A DNA stretch of 64,000 bases from Ampullaceana balthica (lineage: Eukaryota > Mollusca > Gastropoda > Lymnaeidae): positions 878,001 to 942,000 of the forward strand of contig CALYLW010000134.1 of the NCBI GenBank assembly GCA_944989445.1. The letters are read 5' to 3'. A program made the position numbers and the translations under genes. The notes below the pieces were generated by a model that saw only the letters and a program-made list of their open reading frames with translations, made no database searches and was not told where the DNA came from. Position 1 is the stretch's first letter, and each line of letters opens with the position of its first letter. Shown here piece by piece: positions 1 through 12,439 of this stretch.

Positions 1-861
1 GAAGGCATCGATACAACAATGACAGAATCGATACTTAATTTTGCTCTTCCTGTCTTGAGAGTACTCGCTTCCCTAACCTTTGGAAGAAAAAGTTTAAACC
101 ACAATGAATATCGTTGACTTTTATGCACAACATAGTGGCAATAGAAGTCGTATCATAGACAGCATTGCAGGTGTTCGTGAAAAACAACAACAACAAAAAA
201 AAACAATGCGAGGATAGATCTTGATTCAATATACTCCCTAATTTCTACGCTACTCTCTCGTGGTAGGATATAGGAGAAAATAAATTATGTTCCCTATAAG
301 GCCACCGAATAGACTAGAAACATCTTAATACTCCACGAGACAGTAACATTGTTTTCGAACGACGAACTCTATTTTAGTTGCAATTAAGTTAAAGCAAATT
401 TGATTTTTTATTTTAAACTCACAGTTGGGAAATTTTGACTTCGTACTAGCAACACAGACCTCCAGAAGACGGACAATAATTTTGGTCTAACAGTGTTTGG
501 TTAACCCAATTAGTGACGTCCGTTGAGTTTTAGAAACTTTGACTGGAAATTCCAATGAAAACACGAAGGAAGCCAAGAAATGTTACACCGAAAGACCTCA
601 CACTGCTCTTACAATTCGACTCAAAAAGTAATAGAAATATTTAAAAGTGAATCTAAAAAAAAACAAAACAAAACGAAACAAACTTGGCCCAGGAATTTTG
701 ATGATATGTGAATAATAGAATAAAACTCCAGTCACTTGCTTATCTAATATGAACCAGTTTGACTATATTTAGATATTATTTACCTGAGAAATACAACGTC
801 ATTAATTTAGAGCTTTTCAATGCACCGCTCGATTAACATTTGGTAAGTGCTGATTAATACC
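1..861. other. Unique AT-rich DNA, no gene seen
   Basis: I see no domain-bearing frame, RNA gene or tandem array here. Short A-rich runs occur near 196 and 655. The only open frame, on the minus strand at 35-229, has no recognisable features. Confidence 0.6.
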
Positions 862-1300
862 CTATCTTAGTCCACATCTATCTTCATTTGGCTCTATCTC
901 TGTGTCTGTCTTTATCTGGCTCTATCTCTGTCTGTATCTATTTTCATCTGGCTCTATCCTAGTCTGTGTCTGTCTTCATCTGGCTCTATCTCAGTCTGTG
1001 TCTGTCTTCATCTGGCTCTATCTCAGTCTGTGTCTGTCTTCATCTGGCTCTATCTCTGTACCTATCTTCATCTGGCTCTATCTCTGTATCTATCTTCATC
1101 TGGCTCTATCTCTGTATCTATCTTCATCTGGCTCTATCTCTGTATCTATCTTCATCTGGCTCTATCTCTGTGTCTGACTTCATATGGCTCTATCTTAGCC
1201 TGTGTCTGTCTTCATCTGGCTCTATCTTAGTCTGTCGCTGCTTTAGTCTGTCTATATCCTGGTCTGCTTATCTCTGTCAATCTGGCTCTACTTCAGTCTG
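862..1300. repeat. Minisatellite, mixed 28- and 32-bp units
   Basis: About 13 imperfect units share the core TTCATCTGGCTCTATCT followed by a variable C/T-rich tail. The 32-bp form ends in CAGTCTGTGTCTGTC and the 28-bp form in CTGTATCTATC. The 32-bp units cluster at the left and the 28-bp units at the right, so the array grew by local duplication of two variants. Frames open through it (902-1391) are a by-product of a unit lacking stops. Confidence 0.9.
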
Positions 1301-1457
1301 TCGCGCCCACACAAGTTCCATGGCGCATCTTTCCCCGACACAATATCTCTTCAATATGTTATTTCTATTAGTCAACGCCTCACCCACATAATATCTTCAA
1401 TATGTATCTCAAACATATCTTTCCTATTCATTGTCTATCCCCAAACAAAATCTCGAT

Positions 1458-1568
1458 AACACACTTTCTCTCCCAAGCTTACAATATTGTCCATAACACA
1501 CTTTCTCTCCCAAGCTTACAATATTGTCCATAACACACTTTCTCTCCCAAGCTTACAATATTGTCCAT
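1458..1568. repeat. Three exact 37-bp tandem copies
   Basis: Three identical 37-bp units begin AACACACTTTCTCTCCCAAG and end TATTGTCCAT. Identity between copies implies a very recent duplication or recent homogenisation. Confidence 0.95.
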
Positions 1569-3480
1569 CTAAAAAGTCAATCCCACATAATGTCTTCCCA
1601 ACAAGTTTAATACCACAGTAGAATTTCTTTTATCTAGAAAAAGTCAGTAAATGTTTCTACATGGTAGACCTAAAATAACCCAGGGAAAGATAAGCCTATA
1701 GTATGAATAGAAAGAGTTTTTTTTATACAACGACGAAACAAAGGGGAACAATTAAAAAAAACACAACAAAAACAATACGTGTTTAAATAAAAATTGACCA
1801 ATTATTAGTTTATGTTGCTTCTAGATTTCTTCATTTAGAATTCGGAGACGACAAGGTGAAATAAACGAATCAATTTTAAAAACTTTTCGACAACCTTTTT
1901 ACACCGTTTAACCTTAAATATAAAGATATATTTTGTCTAATTTTCTGGGTTTGGAAGTAGCTAGCGACCCCGACGCAATTGAGAGAAATGTATACATCAT
2001 TTGAATGCAGCCACGTGCACCGGTTCAATCGGTCAGTTTTTTCCCGGTCTATGGACGGTCTCATAATTCACTCATCTGGTGAGGTCATCATGTCTAGACA
2101 AGTCATCAGCCTGTGTCAGAAATATGGAGGTGCGCTGTTCGAGAGCAAAAGGGGACGATGACGCATTGCGATTGAAGGCGTCATCAACCGTCCTAAGTGC
2201 CTCACTAACCAATAGGCACAAGTGAACTCGTCAAAAAAAGATTTCTTCTAAAGAGCTGGTAAATTTCATTTGCGACCATAAATTTCAAGAGTCTCCTACC
2301 CCTCCCCCCCCCTCAAATCACACGTTGAGCAGCGCCGGCACCTCCAGCTGAATGGATGGACAGGTCCGGCATAAATCACACTTGCAGGTTTCTATGACGA
2401 CGAATATTCTGGAAGCGTTTGCTCTTCCAACGCCTGCTCATTTAGCACGTGAAAACAGGATCTGACAATTGGATTCTGGGGAAGCAATAACAATGGCTTC
2501 AGCGTTTGGTTGCTATGTCGACGAATAAGCTCTTCGTTATCAAAGTAATCATGAGTGTAAATAAAGGACTGTAATAGCCTCAGCGTTTACATAGTGACAA
2601 TCACGTGGTTTCAGGGGGGGGGAGGGGTAAACGAGGTGAATTTCATCCATGCGGTTCGGTTAAGAACTGGTCACAATTTTTCACACTCGGCAGTCGATGT
2701 AACGGTATGTGTCGCTAAACACGACATTGAAATATCTGGACGATGAATCAAATTCCCATGGGCATCTTTGTGTCATGTTGCATCAGATTGCTATACACCA
2801 GTGAGATATTTAGAGCACCCGTCATCAGTCTGCTTAAATGATGAAACAATTTTTTTTTGCGTGCGTTTGCGATTTATTTTTTAAAGAAAAGTTTATAACT
2901 ACCGATTAGTTTTTGAGCTATGCACTCCCTTAATGAAAAATATACGTTTTAATTTGACAATATTGAAAATAAAAGCTAGTTGAAATCTAAATATTTTAAA
3001 ATGGAACGTCAAGAGATAATCAATTTTCCTGATGGCAAAAGAAACGAACTGATATTTTTATGTACCAGAAATCAGGAAATTTGAGGTTTCTTATACGCAA
3101 TACATCAAGCCTTTTTTCTGTGTAATTGTTTTTAATGATGAGAAAAAAATTAGAAAAGATAAAAATATAGCTGTGTCCAAAAGAAAATGTGGGATTTGTG
3201 ATTTTTGCAATGAAATTATGCGCGCAGGCGATAAACTCGTTCTGAGATTTGGATTACAGTTAACGCATGCGCATAGAGCATGACATAGTCGCCCCCCTTC
3301 CCCCCACAAAAAACACGGTGGACATTAAATTCTCTTATCCGGTAATGCCTCGGTCCACGTCAGTCTATAATCAATGTTGTTGAATGACCGACCAGGAGCT
3401 TAGTTTATGGCAGCACTCAGCTGGCAAGGACTTGGGTTAAACTTGTTGACATAGCGTGTCAACACTGGCCTGGGCCTGCA
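1569..3480. other. Unique DNA with short homopolymer tracts
   Basis: No gene is recognisable. C-runs near 2305 and G-runs near 2612, together with A/T runs, are the only structure. The short open frames at 1979-2161 and 3091-3309 lack any motif. Confidence 0.55.
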
Positions 3481-3502
3481 ACTGGCAGGGCATAGCACAT
3501 TG

Positions 3503-3862
3503 ACATTCAATGACAATAACTGGCCTGGGCCTACCTTATGGACATTCAATGACAAAAACTGGCCTGGGCCTACCTTATGGATATTCAATGACAATAACTG
3601 GCCTGGGCCTACCTTATGGACATTCAATGACAATAACTGGCCTGGGCCTACCTTATGGACATTCAATGACAATAACTGGCCTGGGCCTACCTTATGGACA
3701 TTCAATGACAATAACTGGCCTGGGCCTACCTTATGGACATTCAATGACAATAACTGGCCTGGGCCTACCTTATGGACATTCAATGACAATAACTGGCCTG
3801 GGCCTACCTTATGGACATTCAATGACAATAACTGGCCTGGGCCTACCTTATGGACATTCAAT
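3503..3862. repeat. 39-bp minisatellite, 9 copies
   Basis: Nine near-identical 39-bp units start ACATTCAATGACAATAACTG and contain GGCCTGGGCCTACC. Because 39 is a multiple of three and the unit lacks stops, 13-residue repeats are open in two plus frames and one minus frame. Diverged half-units flank it at 3462-3502 and 3863-3900. The only variants are two units near the left end (AAAAACTGG, and a GGATATT junction). No initiation context, signal peptide or flanking exon suggests a protein. Confidence 0.95.
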
Positions 3863-4176
3863 TAAATTCCCAGGATTGGGCCTACGACATGGACATTTAA
3901 CGACATTCATTTGTCTATGCCTGAGTGTGTGTATAAATGTGTGTGAACAAACTTATTTAGTCAGTATCATAAACTCACAACATCCAGCCACAAATGTCCC
4001 ATTTAAGCTGCGCGACCGCGCAGATGTCTGACCAAAGCCGCGCAGCAGGTTAGAATTACCTCGCAGCAAATTTTGTAAAATATTGCACAAAATATGGATG
4101 CTATGTTTTTTTTTAAATTTCCACACGGACCAACGAACCTTAGAGGGAACATTGCCTGCCCCTGTTTTCACGAATC
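3863..4176. other. Spacer between two arrays
   Basis: It contains decayed edges of the 39-bp array and otherwise unique sequence. No gene was seen. Confidence 0.5.
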
Positions 4177-4502
4177 CTATTGATAGAGCGTACATAGGCT
4201 CTACTATTAGATTGCACACAGGTACTATCATTAACGTGTGCACATGTCCTATCTTTAGCGTTTACATATTATGTCCTATCACTAGCTTGCACACAGGTCC
4301 TATCTTTAGCGTGTACATATGTCCTATCATTAGCCTGTATACATGTCCTATCATTAGCCTGTACACATGTCCTATCATTAGCCTGTACACATGTCCTATC
4401 ATTAGCGTGTACACAGGTCCTATCATTAGCGTGTAAACTAACCCAATCGTTAGAGTGCATGTACACGGGTCTATTAATAGCGTGTACATGTGTCTTATCT
4501 TT
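4177..4502. repeat. 24-bp minisatellite with decayed edges
   Basis: About 13 units have the consensus TATCATTAGCCTGTACACAT plus GTCC. Central units (about 4320-4410) are nearly identical while the outer units have substitutions and small indels. This is the usual signature of homogenisation from the centre outward. Confidence 0.9.
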
Positions 4503-5533
4503 GGCTTGGAAACTGCAAAAAGATTTTGTGTCCAATTTCTCTTTGACAATAATTGTAATCTTTCCTTTGGTATATATTTTAACGAATTTATAATGCATAA
4601 CTATTTTCCAATTTGTTCATTATGCTAAATAACAATTAACATAACAAAAACACAGGTCAGTTCACGCACAACCAATGTCAAATATTGTGATTATAAAATC
4701 GTTTATTATTGGAAACACAGGAAGACGCTAAACGAAATTGAAGTAAATTAAATATTAATAAGATATTCAATAAACTATTATTACATTCTTCATATGACAT
4801 GAGCACATAAACAGTACAAAACCTCTGTCTTACAAATGGGGGTGTAACTACTCGGTTAGTAACGTTTGCGTCTGTCCACAATTTTAGCCGTCTCTTCCAA
4901 CAGAAAACAATTCAGTTGGCAGAAAATGACACCCTCATCATATATAGAGGAAAGAATGCGCCCCGGGGTGCACCTTTCCCTCCACCCTAGCCTCCTACGC
5001 CACTCTTGTTGTGGTAGGTCGCCTATGTCAAAGACAATGTTAAAAATGCCATCACTGCGTGAATAATTTATAGAGTCCAAGAAGAGAATTACCGCCCCTA
5101 TCACAGAGTCCTGTATTTTGATCAATTACCGATGACGTAGCCTGTGAAGAAAAGAAAGGTTGGAAGGGTAGAAGGGTGGATGGAGAGAAGGACACTGTTT
5201 ATAAATGGAGACCGTCTCCTTCAAATCACTTCAGCGGTTCTCACAATTTTTATTCTCACACATTTTATTAGGCTACCGAATACAGACCCTCATTCCATCT
5301 ATGACACCATATACAATTTTGTTTTCCACCAAGTCCTTATTTAGAAGAAAGACGCAGTCAAAACCGTTTTGGCTTTCCTGCAAATGAATGGGGACACAGG
5401 GCTGCATGACTGTAATATAGAGATAATGGCGGCTACTGGAGAGCAAAAGACCTTTGTCATTGATACCGAGTTGCAGCCCTTTGACCCAGATGCATTTAGT
5501 CTGTAATTATTAAGGTGGAATAAGTGCAACTTG
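4503..5533. other. Unique DNA, no gene seen
   Basis: Only short chance frames occur. The frames at 4866-5125 overlap on opposite strands and show no family motif. Confidence 0.5.
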
Positions 5534-5921
5534 TGCACTGAGTTATCAGGGGCACCAATGTGCCCCAAGAGTTATTAGGGGCTCCAATGTGCCCCAAGAG
5601 TTGTCAGCAGCTCCAATGTGCCCCAAGAGTTATCAGGGGCTCCAATGTGCCCCACGAGTTATCAGGCGCTCTGATGTGCCCCAAGAGTTTTAGGGGCTCC
5701 AATGTGCCCCAAGAGTTGTCAGCAGCTCCAATGTGCCCCAAGAGTTATCAGGCGCTCTGATGTGCCCCAAGAGTTATCAGGCGCTCTGATGTGCCCCAAG
5801 AGTTATCAGGGGCTCCAATGTGCCCCAAGAGTTATTAGGGGCTCTAATGTGCCCCAAGAGTTATCACGGGCTCCTATGTGCCCCGCGATTTATCACGGGC
5901 TCCGATGTGCCCCATTAATTA
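5534..5921. repeat. 29-bp minisatellite, about 13 copies
   Basis: Units start GTGCCCCAAGAGTTATCAGG and end GGCTCCAAT. Variants include GTTGTCAGCAGCTCCAAT (twice, 87 bp or three units apart from related blocks) and GGCGCTCTGATG. One unit has lost a few bases near 5690, which changes frame. Frames crossing it (5560-5932) are incidental. Confidence 0.92.
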
Positions 5922-8290
5922 AAGGTGTCTAACATAATACTGGAAACGATCAGGGAGTGTTGAAAATATTATACAGAATAAAATGTGTCTTAAATATTTC
6001 TTTAAGATGAAAAATATGTTTAAAATATAATATTGATAACCTTATAAAGTTATTGTGTAAGACTAAAAAAGTCTGAGGCGATATTCGTGGGGAAATTGTT
6101 TCTAACATGATTCTTTAAACTAAACAGGAGATGCGACGAAAAGAGTCAACATTTGACTCAACAATGTCATGAATACTAATGGTTAGTCTTGGCTTGAATT
6201 ACAAATGTTTTGTTGACACATACCAAAGAGACACAATTAAAGGAATCTCATATGTAACCGTGACCCATCTCTTCTAAAATAAGAACCTAAACAATATAAG
6301 GCTAACTGAAATGTATCAAGTTGTACAAACATAGATTTAATACATCATAGTCACGTGATTAGGGTATTGAGCGTATCAGAAGTAACCAGACTTTTAACTA
6401 ACATTGTTCCCTGTGTTGAAGAGAAGTTCCACAGGATAGAAAGTGAAAAGGTCAAGTCCATCGATATTTTCACGTCCTACGTCCTAAAAAATGCCGAATT
6501 GTCACAAATCAATATCGACTTCCCAGCAGAAAGTGTCATTTAGTTGTGTTTTTAATGTCAAGGCTTTTGTTAATTTAGTAGGCGGAGTAAAGAGCCGAAG
6601 TGATACAAGAAAACATGATGAAGTCTAGCTATTAAGTCTGGTAAGCTATTATTAGCTGGTAATTTAACATTTCCACACTGAGCCAGCCGCATGCACCATC
6701 AATCAATGAAAGAGAAATAGGGGACGCAAAAATAAAATAAAAACCCATTAAAATGGTTTATAAACCAAATATGCCATTATTTGTATTAAAAAAATGTTCT
6801 ATAATAAAGTTCACATGAGTTATAATGAAAAGAGTACCTTTAAATAATAGAGGTGAATAATTTGTTTTCATATTAGTTCTATAAACATTTTATAAATGGA
6901 AAAAAAAGTTAAATTTTGAAATAATAACGTAATTAAATAAAAATGCCGATATAAAATTGAAACTTATCTTTTCCAACATGAAACCTTCTATAAATGTACG
7001 TCTTAAAAACTTGACATAGTTATAGTTAGCACTGCTCTCAAAAAAGAAGAATTAAAAAAAAACACTGGCTCGAACTCCGTCAGAATAATCTCTTCCCACA
7101 CAAGTCCTGACAAGATCACGTGGCTGCCTAACACTTGCATTATAACGTCATCAACGGGGGCACCAATAAAATCAACGCTTACATCCATGCCGCATTTCAC
7201 ACTAATGATCCGATGAGATAAATTCATTCTAGATGCGCCATACGCAATCACCAATACAACGTTATTTTATAGGGCCGCCTCACTTTTGTAAATGGGGTAG
7301 GCACATTTATGCTCGTGGGGGCTGCCGCTGGCGGGGCGCGGTGAGGACAAAATGGCGGAATTAAACGGTCAGAGAATCACAGCAGCTCATATAACGGAGC
7401 GGCTTGTTCCCTGAGAAAAACATGAAGCCCTCGTGGCACCCTCGCCCACACACACAGCAGGCCCATCTCTTTGTTCGTAATGGCTTTTGGCGTGGCGAAA
7501 AACGTATTGCTTCCAGTGAAATAATCTTTTCCCATTTTTTCCAATCGCTTATCAAATATTTGCTGAGTGAAAAATAATTTTTAAAACCACCAGACGGTGG
7601 TAACTTTACACGAAACACCGTATGTTTGTAGCATTCTATGTGACTGGTTGAAAACATGAAGCCAATGTCCGAGCACGAGAGAGAGAGAAAAGAACGAAAT
7701 AAATCCGCCTGAAGCCATGCACGCGACGAGGCCAGATTTAATTACATTGTTTAATCAAGTCTAACAATACAGATGCCAAGTTGGTTTGGCACACGGTACC
7801 TCACTCAATTCGTGGTACAGGGATGGCTACAGCACCTCGTTTTGATTTCATTCGGGCCAAGGGCGTTCTATCCAGTGTCGGCTAACAACTTTGGCCGCAC
7901 TGAGCCCTGGGCTGTCGGCCATCAGACCGTTGACCAAAGCCCTTGAGGCAATCCACAATCATCATCACACCAGCAGGCATCCGTTCTGCCTGTTGTCCCA
8001 GATTATCATAGCTCAGAGATGGAGCACATTATATTAATTTGATTACAACACTGACGTGGAAATAAAGTCAACGATTTACTTGAAACAAAAATTTTCATGA
8101 TTCAATCCTTGGTTCAACCTGCGTTCTTTAAAAGACAAATTTGAATGCGTTAATAACAATATTTAACATATTGGCTTGTAAGTAAAAGTGTTGAGTGGGG
8201 GGGGGGTGGAGGATACAAGCCATTTCATAGGGGAGGGGGGGAGAGATTTATGTAGAGACTAAAAAGTAATTTCAGTTGGGTTATCAACAT
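5922..8290. other. Unique DNA, no gene seen
   Basis: About 2.4 kb without arrays or recognisable elements. A less AT-rich patch at 7700-8000 is the most complex sequence here, but no frame in it is long or family-like. The 62-codon frame at 6355-6543 has no start context or motif that I trust. Confidence 0.5.
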
Positions 8291-8788
8291 GACAGGGAGA
8301 CATTAGGACAGAATGGTAGACAATAGGGTAATATCAACATGTGAGGGAGACATTCGGACAGAATGGTAGACTATAGGGTAATATCAACATGTGAGGTAGA
8401 CATTAGGACAGAATGGTAGACTATAGGGTAATATCAACATGTGAGGTAGACATTAGGACAGAATGGTAGACTATAGGGTAATATCAACATGTGAGGTAGA
8501 CATTAGGACAGAATGGTAGACTATAGGGTAATATCAACATGTGAGGTAGACATTAGGACAGAATGGTAGACTTTAGGGTAATATCAACATGTGAGGTAGA
8601 CATTAGGACAGAATGGTAGACTTTAGGGTAATATCAACATGTGAGGTAGACATTAGGACAGAATGGTAGACTTTAGGGTAATATCAACATGTGAGGTAGA
8701 CATTAGGACAGAATGGTAGACTATAGGGTAATATCAACAGTTGAGGGAGACATTAGGACAGAAAGGTTAGACTTGGGTAATAGTGATC
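8291..8788. repeat. 50-bp minisatellite, 9 full copies plus a partial
   Basis: Nine 50-bp units run in exact register from 8291 to 8740. Each contains CATTAGGACAGAATGGTAGA and GGGTAATATCAACAT. A tenth, decayed unit follows. Differences are mostly single substitutions (ACTATAGGG/ACTTTAGGG, GAGGGAGA/GAGGTAGA) grouped in neighbouring units. There is no indel between full units. Confidence 0.95.
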
Positions 8789-8789
8789 T

Positions 8790-9058
8790 TAGTAGAAGAT
8801 CGTGCATAGGGTGAGGTAGAGGGGTGGAGAGAGATTAGAAAAGGGTAAGATGGTCGGAGAGAAGGAGGGAGATAGGTGTTGTGAAAAGAGAGTGAAGAGA
8901 ATAATGGAAGAATTGAAAGAGATTGACAGAGAGAGAGAGAGAGAGTAAGAGGGGGAAATGGCCTCCCTATTATATCGAGGGTGAAGAAGAAAGGAGAGAC
9001 AGAGAGAGTGAATGAGAGAGAGAGAGAAAGAGAAAGACAGAGAGAAAGAGAGAGAGAT

Positions 9059-9114
<56 letters not shown>

Positions 9115-9140
9115 TGATAGTGAAAGTAGAAGGTGACAGT
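8790..9140. repeat. Purine-rich tract with (AG)n microsatellite
   Basis: The plus strand is strongly purine-biased over about 350 bp. It culminates in a pure (AG)n run of about 50 bp at 9062-9112, preceded by impure GA/GAAA repeats. Long mirror-symmetric polypurine tracts can form triplex (H-) DNA. The serine/leucine-rich minus frames through it are artefacts. Confidence 0.9.
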
Positions 9141-9357
9141 AGCCCACAGATTTGGAAATTCCGCGTACATTTAAGTAAAGAATTAAACTCCTTGCTATGA
9201 AAATGCTGAAGTGGAGTGGTTGGGGGGTATGAGGTGATACAAAACATTCTCTCTCCATTAGTGAGAGGAGGAGAGAGACAGATAGATGCATAGACTTTGG
9301 ATGGAAAGGAAGATGGATGAATGGATAGATTATTGGATATAACGATAAGCAGACTGA

Positions 9358-9376
9358 TAGATAGATAAATAAATAA

Positions 9377-9451
<75 letters not shown>

Positions 9452-9510
9452 ATAGATAGATAGAGAGATAGATAAATAGCTAGATAGATAGATGGACAGA
9501 CAGATAGACA
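9358..9510. repeat. Compound (GATA)n/(AAAT)n/(AT)n microsatellite
   Basis: GATAGATAAATAAATAAAT leads into about 75 bp of (AT)n with one phase break near 9441. A second GATA/GACA-type block follows. The symmetry (GATA, AT, GATA) suggests (AT)n expansion inside a tetranucleotide array. Confidence 0.92.
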
Positions 9511-9994
9511 ATGCTTATAGATAACAGTAAGTTGAGAATTCTCTTAATCCTTCACATGTGCCAAAGTATAACGAGTTACTTAATGTCACGTTGACCTATA
9601 ACTCTGAATATCATTAATATTGGAGCGTGGCTACTTTCTGTCCCGCCCGCCCCTCCCGAAACTATTGTTTGTTACGTGCAATTGTATGTATTCACTAGCA
9701 TAGTTTTGGGACACTGCATCACTCCGTGCACTGGAGAGCTTGAATGTGGTCTCTCTGTTATATTGATCATCATCGAGTTAATTGACTGAGCGGCTCTCAA
9801 ACAAATTGAAAGCTCAGACTTCAAGTCGAAATTTCTGTCAGCCATTTAAAATAATTTAGTTTGTAATTCAAATTTGTACGTATAATTTGGTTTTATTGAG
9901 TTGAATGTTAGATTTTAAATAATTTCATTTTAAAAAAAATCCCTGTCGCATTTTTCAATGCACAAACAATTTTTTTCAAGTATACGGCTCTAGA
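9511..9994. other. Unique spacer
   Basis: No gene or repeat recognised between the microsatellite and the 21-bp array. Confidence 0.5.
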
Positions 9995-11305
9995 CACATG
10001 TGACCAGGTGTATATGCCATGTGACCAGGTGTATATGCCATGTGACCAGATTATATACCATGTGACCAGCTGTATATGCAATGTGACCAGGTGTATATGC
10101 CATGTGACCAGGTGTATATGCCATGTGACCAGGTGTATAAGCCATGTGACCAGGTGTATATGCCATGTGACCAGGTGTATATGCCATGTGACCAGGTGTA
10201 TATGCCATGTGACCAGGTGTATATACCATGTGACCAGGTGTATATGCCATGTGACCAGGTGTATATGCCATGTGACCAGCTGTATATGCCATGTGACCAG
10301 GTGTATATGCCATGTGACCAGGTGTACATGCCATGTGACCAGGTGTATATCCCATGTGACCAGGTGTATACGCCATGTGATCAGGTGTATATGCCATTTG
10401 ACCAGGTGTATATCCCATGTGATCAGGTGTATATGCCATGTGACCAGGTGTATATGCCATGTGATCAGGTGTATATGCCATGTGACCAGGTGTATATCCC
10501 ATGTGACCAGGTGTATATCCCATGTGACCAGGTGTATATGACATGTGACCAGGTGTATATGCCATGTGACCAGAATTAAACTCCTTGCCATGTGACCAGG
10601 TGTATATCCCATGTGATCAGGTGTATATCCCATGTGACCAGGTGTATATGCCATGTGACCAGGTGTATATCCCACGTGACCAGGTGTATATGCCATGTGA
10701 CCAGGTGTATATCCCATTAGACCAGGTGTATATGCCATGTGACCAGGTGTATATCACACGTAACCAGTTGTATATCCCACGTGACCAGGTGTATATCCCA
10801 TGTGACCAGGTGTATATGCCATGTGACCAGGTGTATATCCCATGTGACCAGGTGTATATCCCATGTGACCAGGTGTATATGCCATGTGACCAGGTATATA
10901 TCCCATGTGACCAGGTGTATATCCCACGTGACCAGGTGTATATCCCATGTGACCAGGTGTATATGCCATGTGATCAGGTGTATATCCCATGTGACCAGGT
11001 GTATATGCCATGTGACCAGGTGTATATGCCATGTGACCAGGTGTATATGCCATGTGACCAGGTGTATATGCCATTTGACCAGGTTTATATCCCATGTGAC
11101 CAGGTGCATATCCTATGTGACCAGGTGTATATGCCATGTGACCAGGTTTATATGCCATGTGACCAGGTGTATATGCCATGTGACCAGGTGTATATGCCAT
11201 GTGACCAGGTGTATATGCCATTGACCAGGTGTATATGCCATGTGACCAGGTGTATATGCCATGTGACCAGGTGTATATGCCATGTGACCAGGTGTATATC
11301 CCATG
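9995..11305. repeat. 21-bp minisatellite, about 62 copies
   Basis: The unit is TGTGACCAGGTGTATATGCC plus A (21 bp). Because 21 is a multiple of three, heptapeptide frames stay open for hundreds of codons on both strands. The main unit variants are GCCATG versus CCCATG, CATGTGATC and CACGTGACC, intermixed along the array. At 10573-10588 one unit is interrupted by a foreign 14-base segment found also at 9181-9194. The repeated CATGTG and CACCTG are E-box-like hexamers, but no expression evidence exists. Confidence 0.95.
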
Positions 11306-11956
11306 CGTCTATGTCATATCAAAGTTTGAACGTTACTATTTAAATATGTGTTCGAGTATCTTAAAAATAATTTTTTTAAAATCCCCATACGGTATTGTCT
11401 TCTTGTTTAAGGTGTATATAATATATATTATCAGGTAATTTACAATAATCTACAAAGATAAAATAAAATAGCGATAGGTATTTTCTACTATTTTTTAAAA
11501 TAACATTTTAAAATTAATAAATAAATGGCGTGGACATCTTTACTTTGAATAAAAAGAAATTATATGACATTTGAAATACAAATAATAAAAAAAGAAATTT
11601 ACATGAAATATCACTGAAATTTACTATATCCTTGAATTTTACTTAATTCCAAGAGGGCGTAACTACGACTTTAACATTGACAACATTGAATTTCTGCCCT
11701 TTGTTATCTCTAGAATCTCCAGACCGGAAATAACACAAATGAAGATCAGATTGGAAGCGCCCAACTCACATACGTCTTCCCCTAAACCCGAATAAAGTCT
11801 TTTGATTGGACGTTTTATCATTGATGGGAGCCACCAGGGCGCGCCGGGTCATCAAGATGGCGTATTTAGCCTTCAAGTTAAACCTCTCTACACGTAATAT
11901 AAGATGGTATATTGTCCACTGTGGCATAGACCTTATAACTGTTGTTAATATGTCAG
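11306..11956. other. Unique AT-rich DNA
   Basis: No gene or repeat recognised. A GC-rich island near 11830-11860 contains GGGCGCGCC but nothing identifiable. Confidence 0.5.
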
Positions 11957-12150
11957 CTAACTTGTGCGTCTGAGATCGTACTCCACCCAGGCTTATAAAC
12001 GATACTAACTTGTGTGTCTGAGATCGTACTCTCCACCCTGGCTTATAAACGAGACTAACTTGTGTGTCGGAGATCGTACTCCACCTAGGCTTATAAACGA
12101 GACTAACTTGTGTGTCGGAGATCGTACTCCACCCAGGCTTATAAACGAGA
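11957..12150. repeat. 48-bp tandem repeat, 4 copies
   Basis: Four units of 48 bp begin CTAACTTGTGTGTCGGAGAT and end GCTTATAAACGAGA. The second copy carries a 2-bp insertion (ACTCTCCACC). The frame at 12012-12218 simply reads through these copies. Confidence 0.93.
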
Positions 12151-12439
12151 CTAAGTGTTCACTTGAGACACATCAGTTCCTAACGAAGTTTATAGAGCGA
12201 TTAAAAAATACACGTTAAATCCGACGGGAGACTCAAACGGTTAAATTAAGATAGTTAAAGATAAAGCGCAGTGGGTTTTAAGGTCACAGAGGTGAGGGGG
12301 GTAGCCTCAAACTCTAGTGTTTTACGGATAGGAACTTAACAGCTTCCCGTATGCTTCGATTTAGTATGTCCCTTTCTTCCCTTTGTATCTTCTGTCTCTT
12401 TCTCACGTTTTCTACTTTCAACACATCTTATATAATTTA
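12151..12439. other. Unique spacer
   Basis: No gene or repeat recognised. Confidence 0.4.

Noticed and set aside
902..1391. Overlapping serine/leucine-rich frames up to 141 codons
   Set aside because: They are translations of the 28/32-bp minisatellite in three phases, with no independent coding sign.
862..5921. CRISPR-like arrays among the direct repeats
   Set aside because: All arrays are continuous tandem repeats without unique spacers, and the context is eukaryotic.
6355..6543. 62-codon frame with a plausible soluble-protein composition
   Set aside because: No recognised family, no start context and no splice partners visible; not strong enough to call.
8767..9291. 174- and 152-codon minus frames rich in SL
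   Set aside because: They read the (GA)n tract backwards; low complexity only.
10008..11343. Heptapeptide-repeat frames (PCDQVYM) up to 252 codons
   Set aside because: The 21-bp unit lacks stops and is a multiple of three. Frames exist on both strands and are broken at the 10573 insertion.
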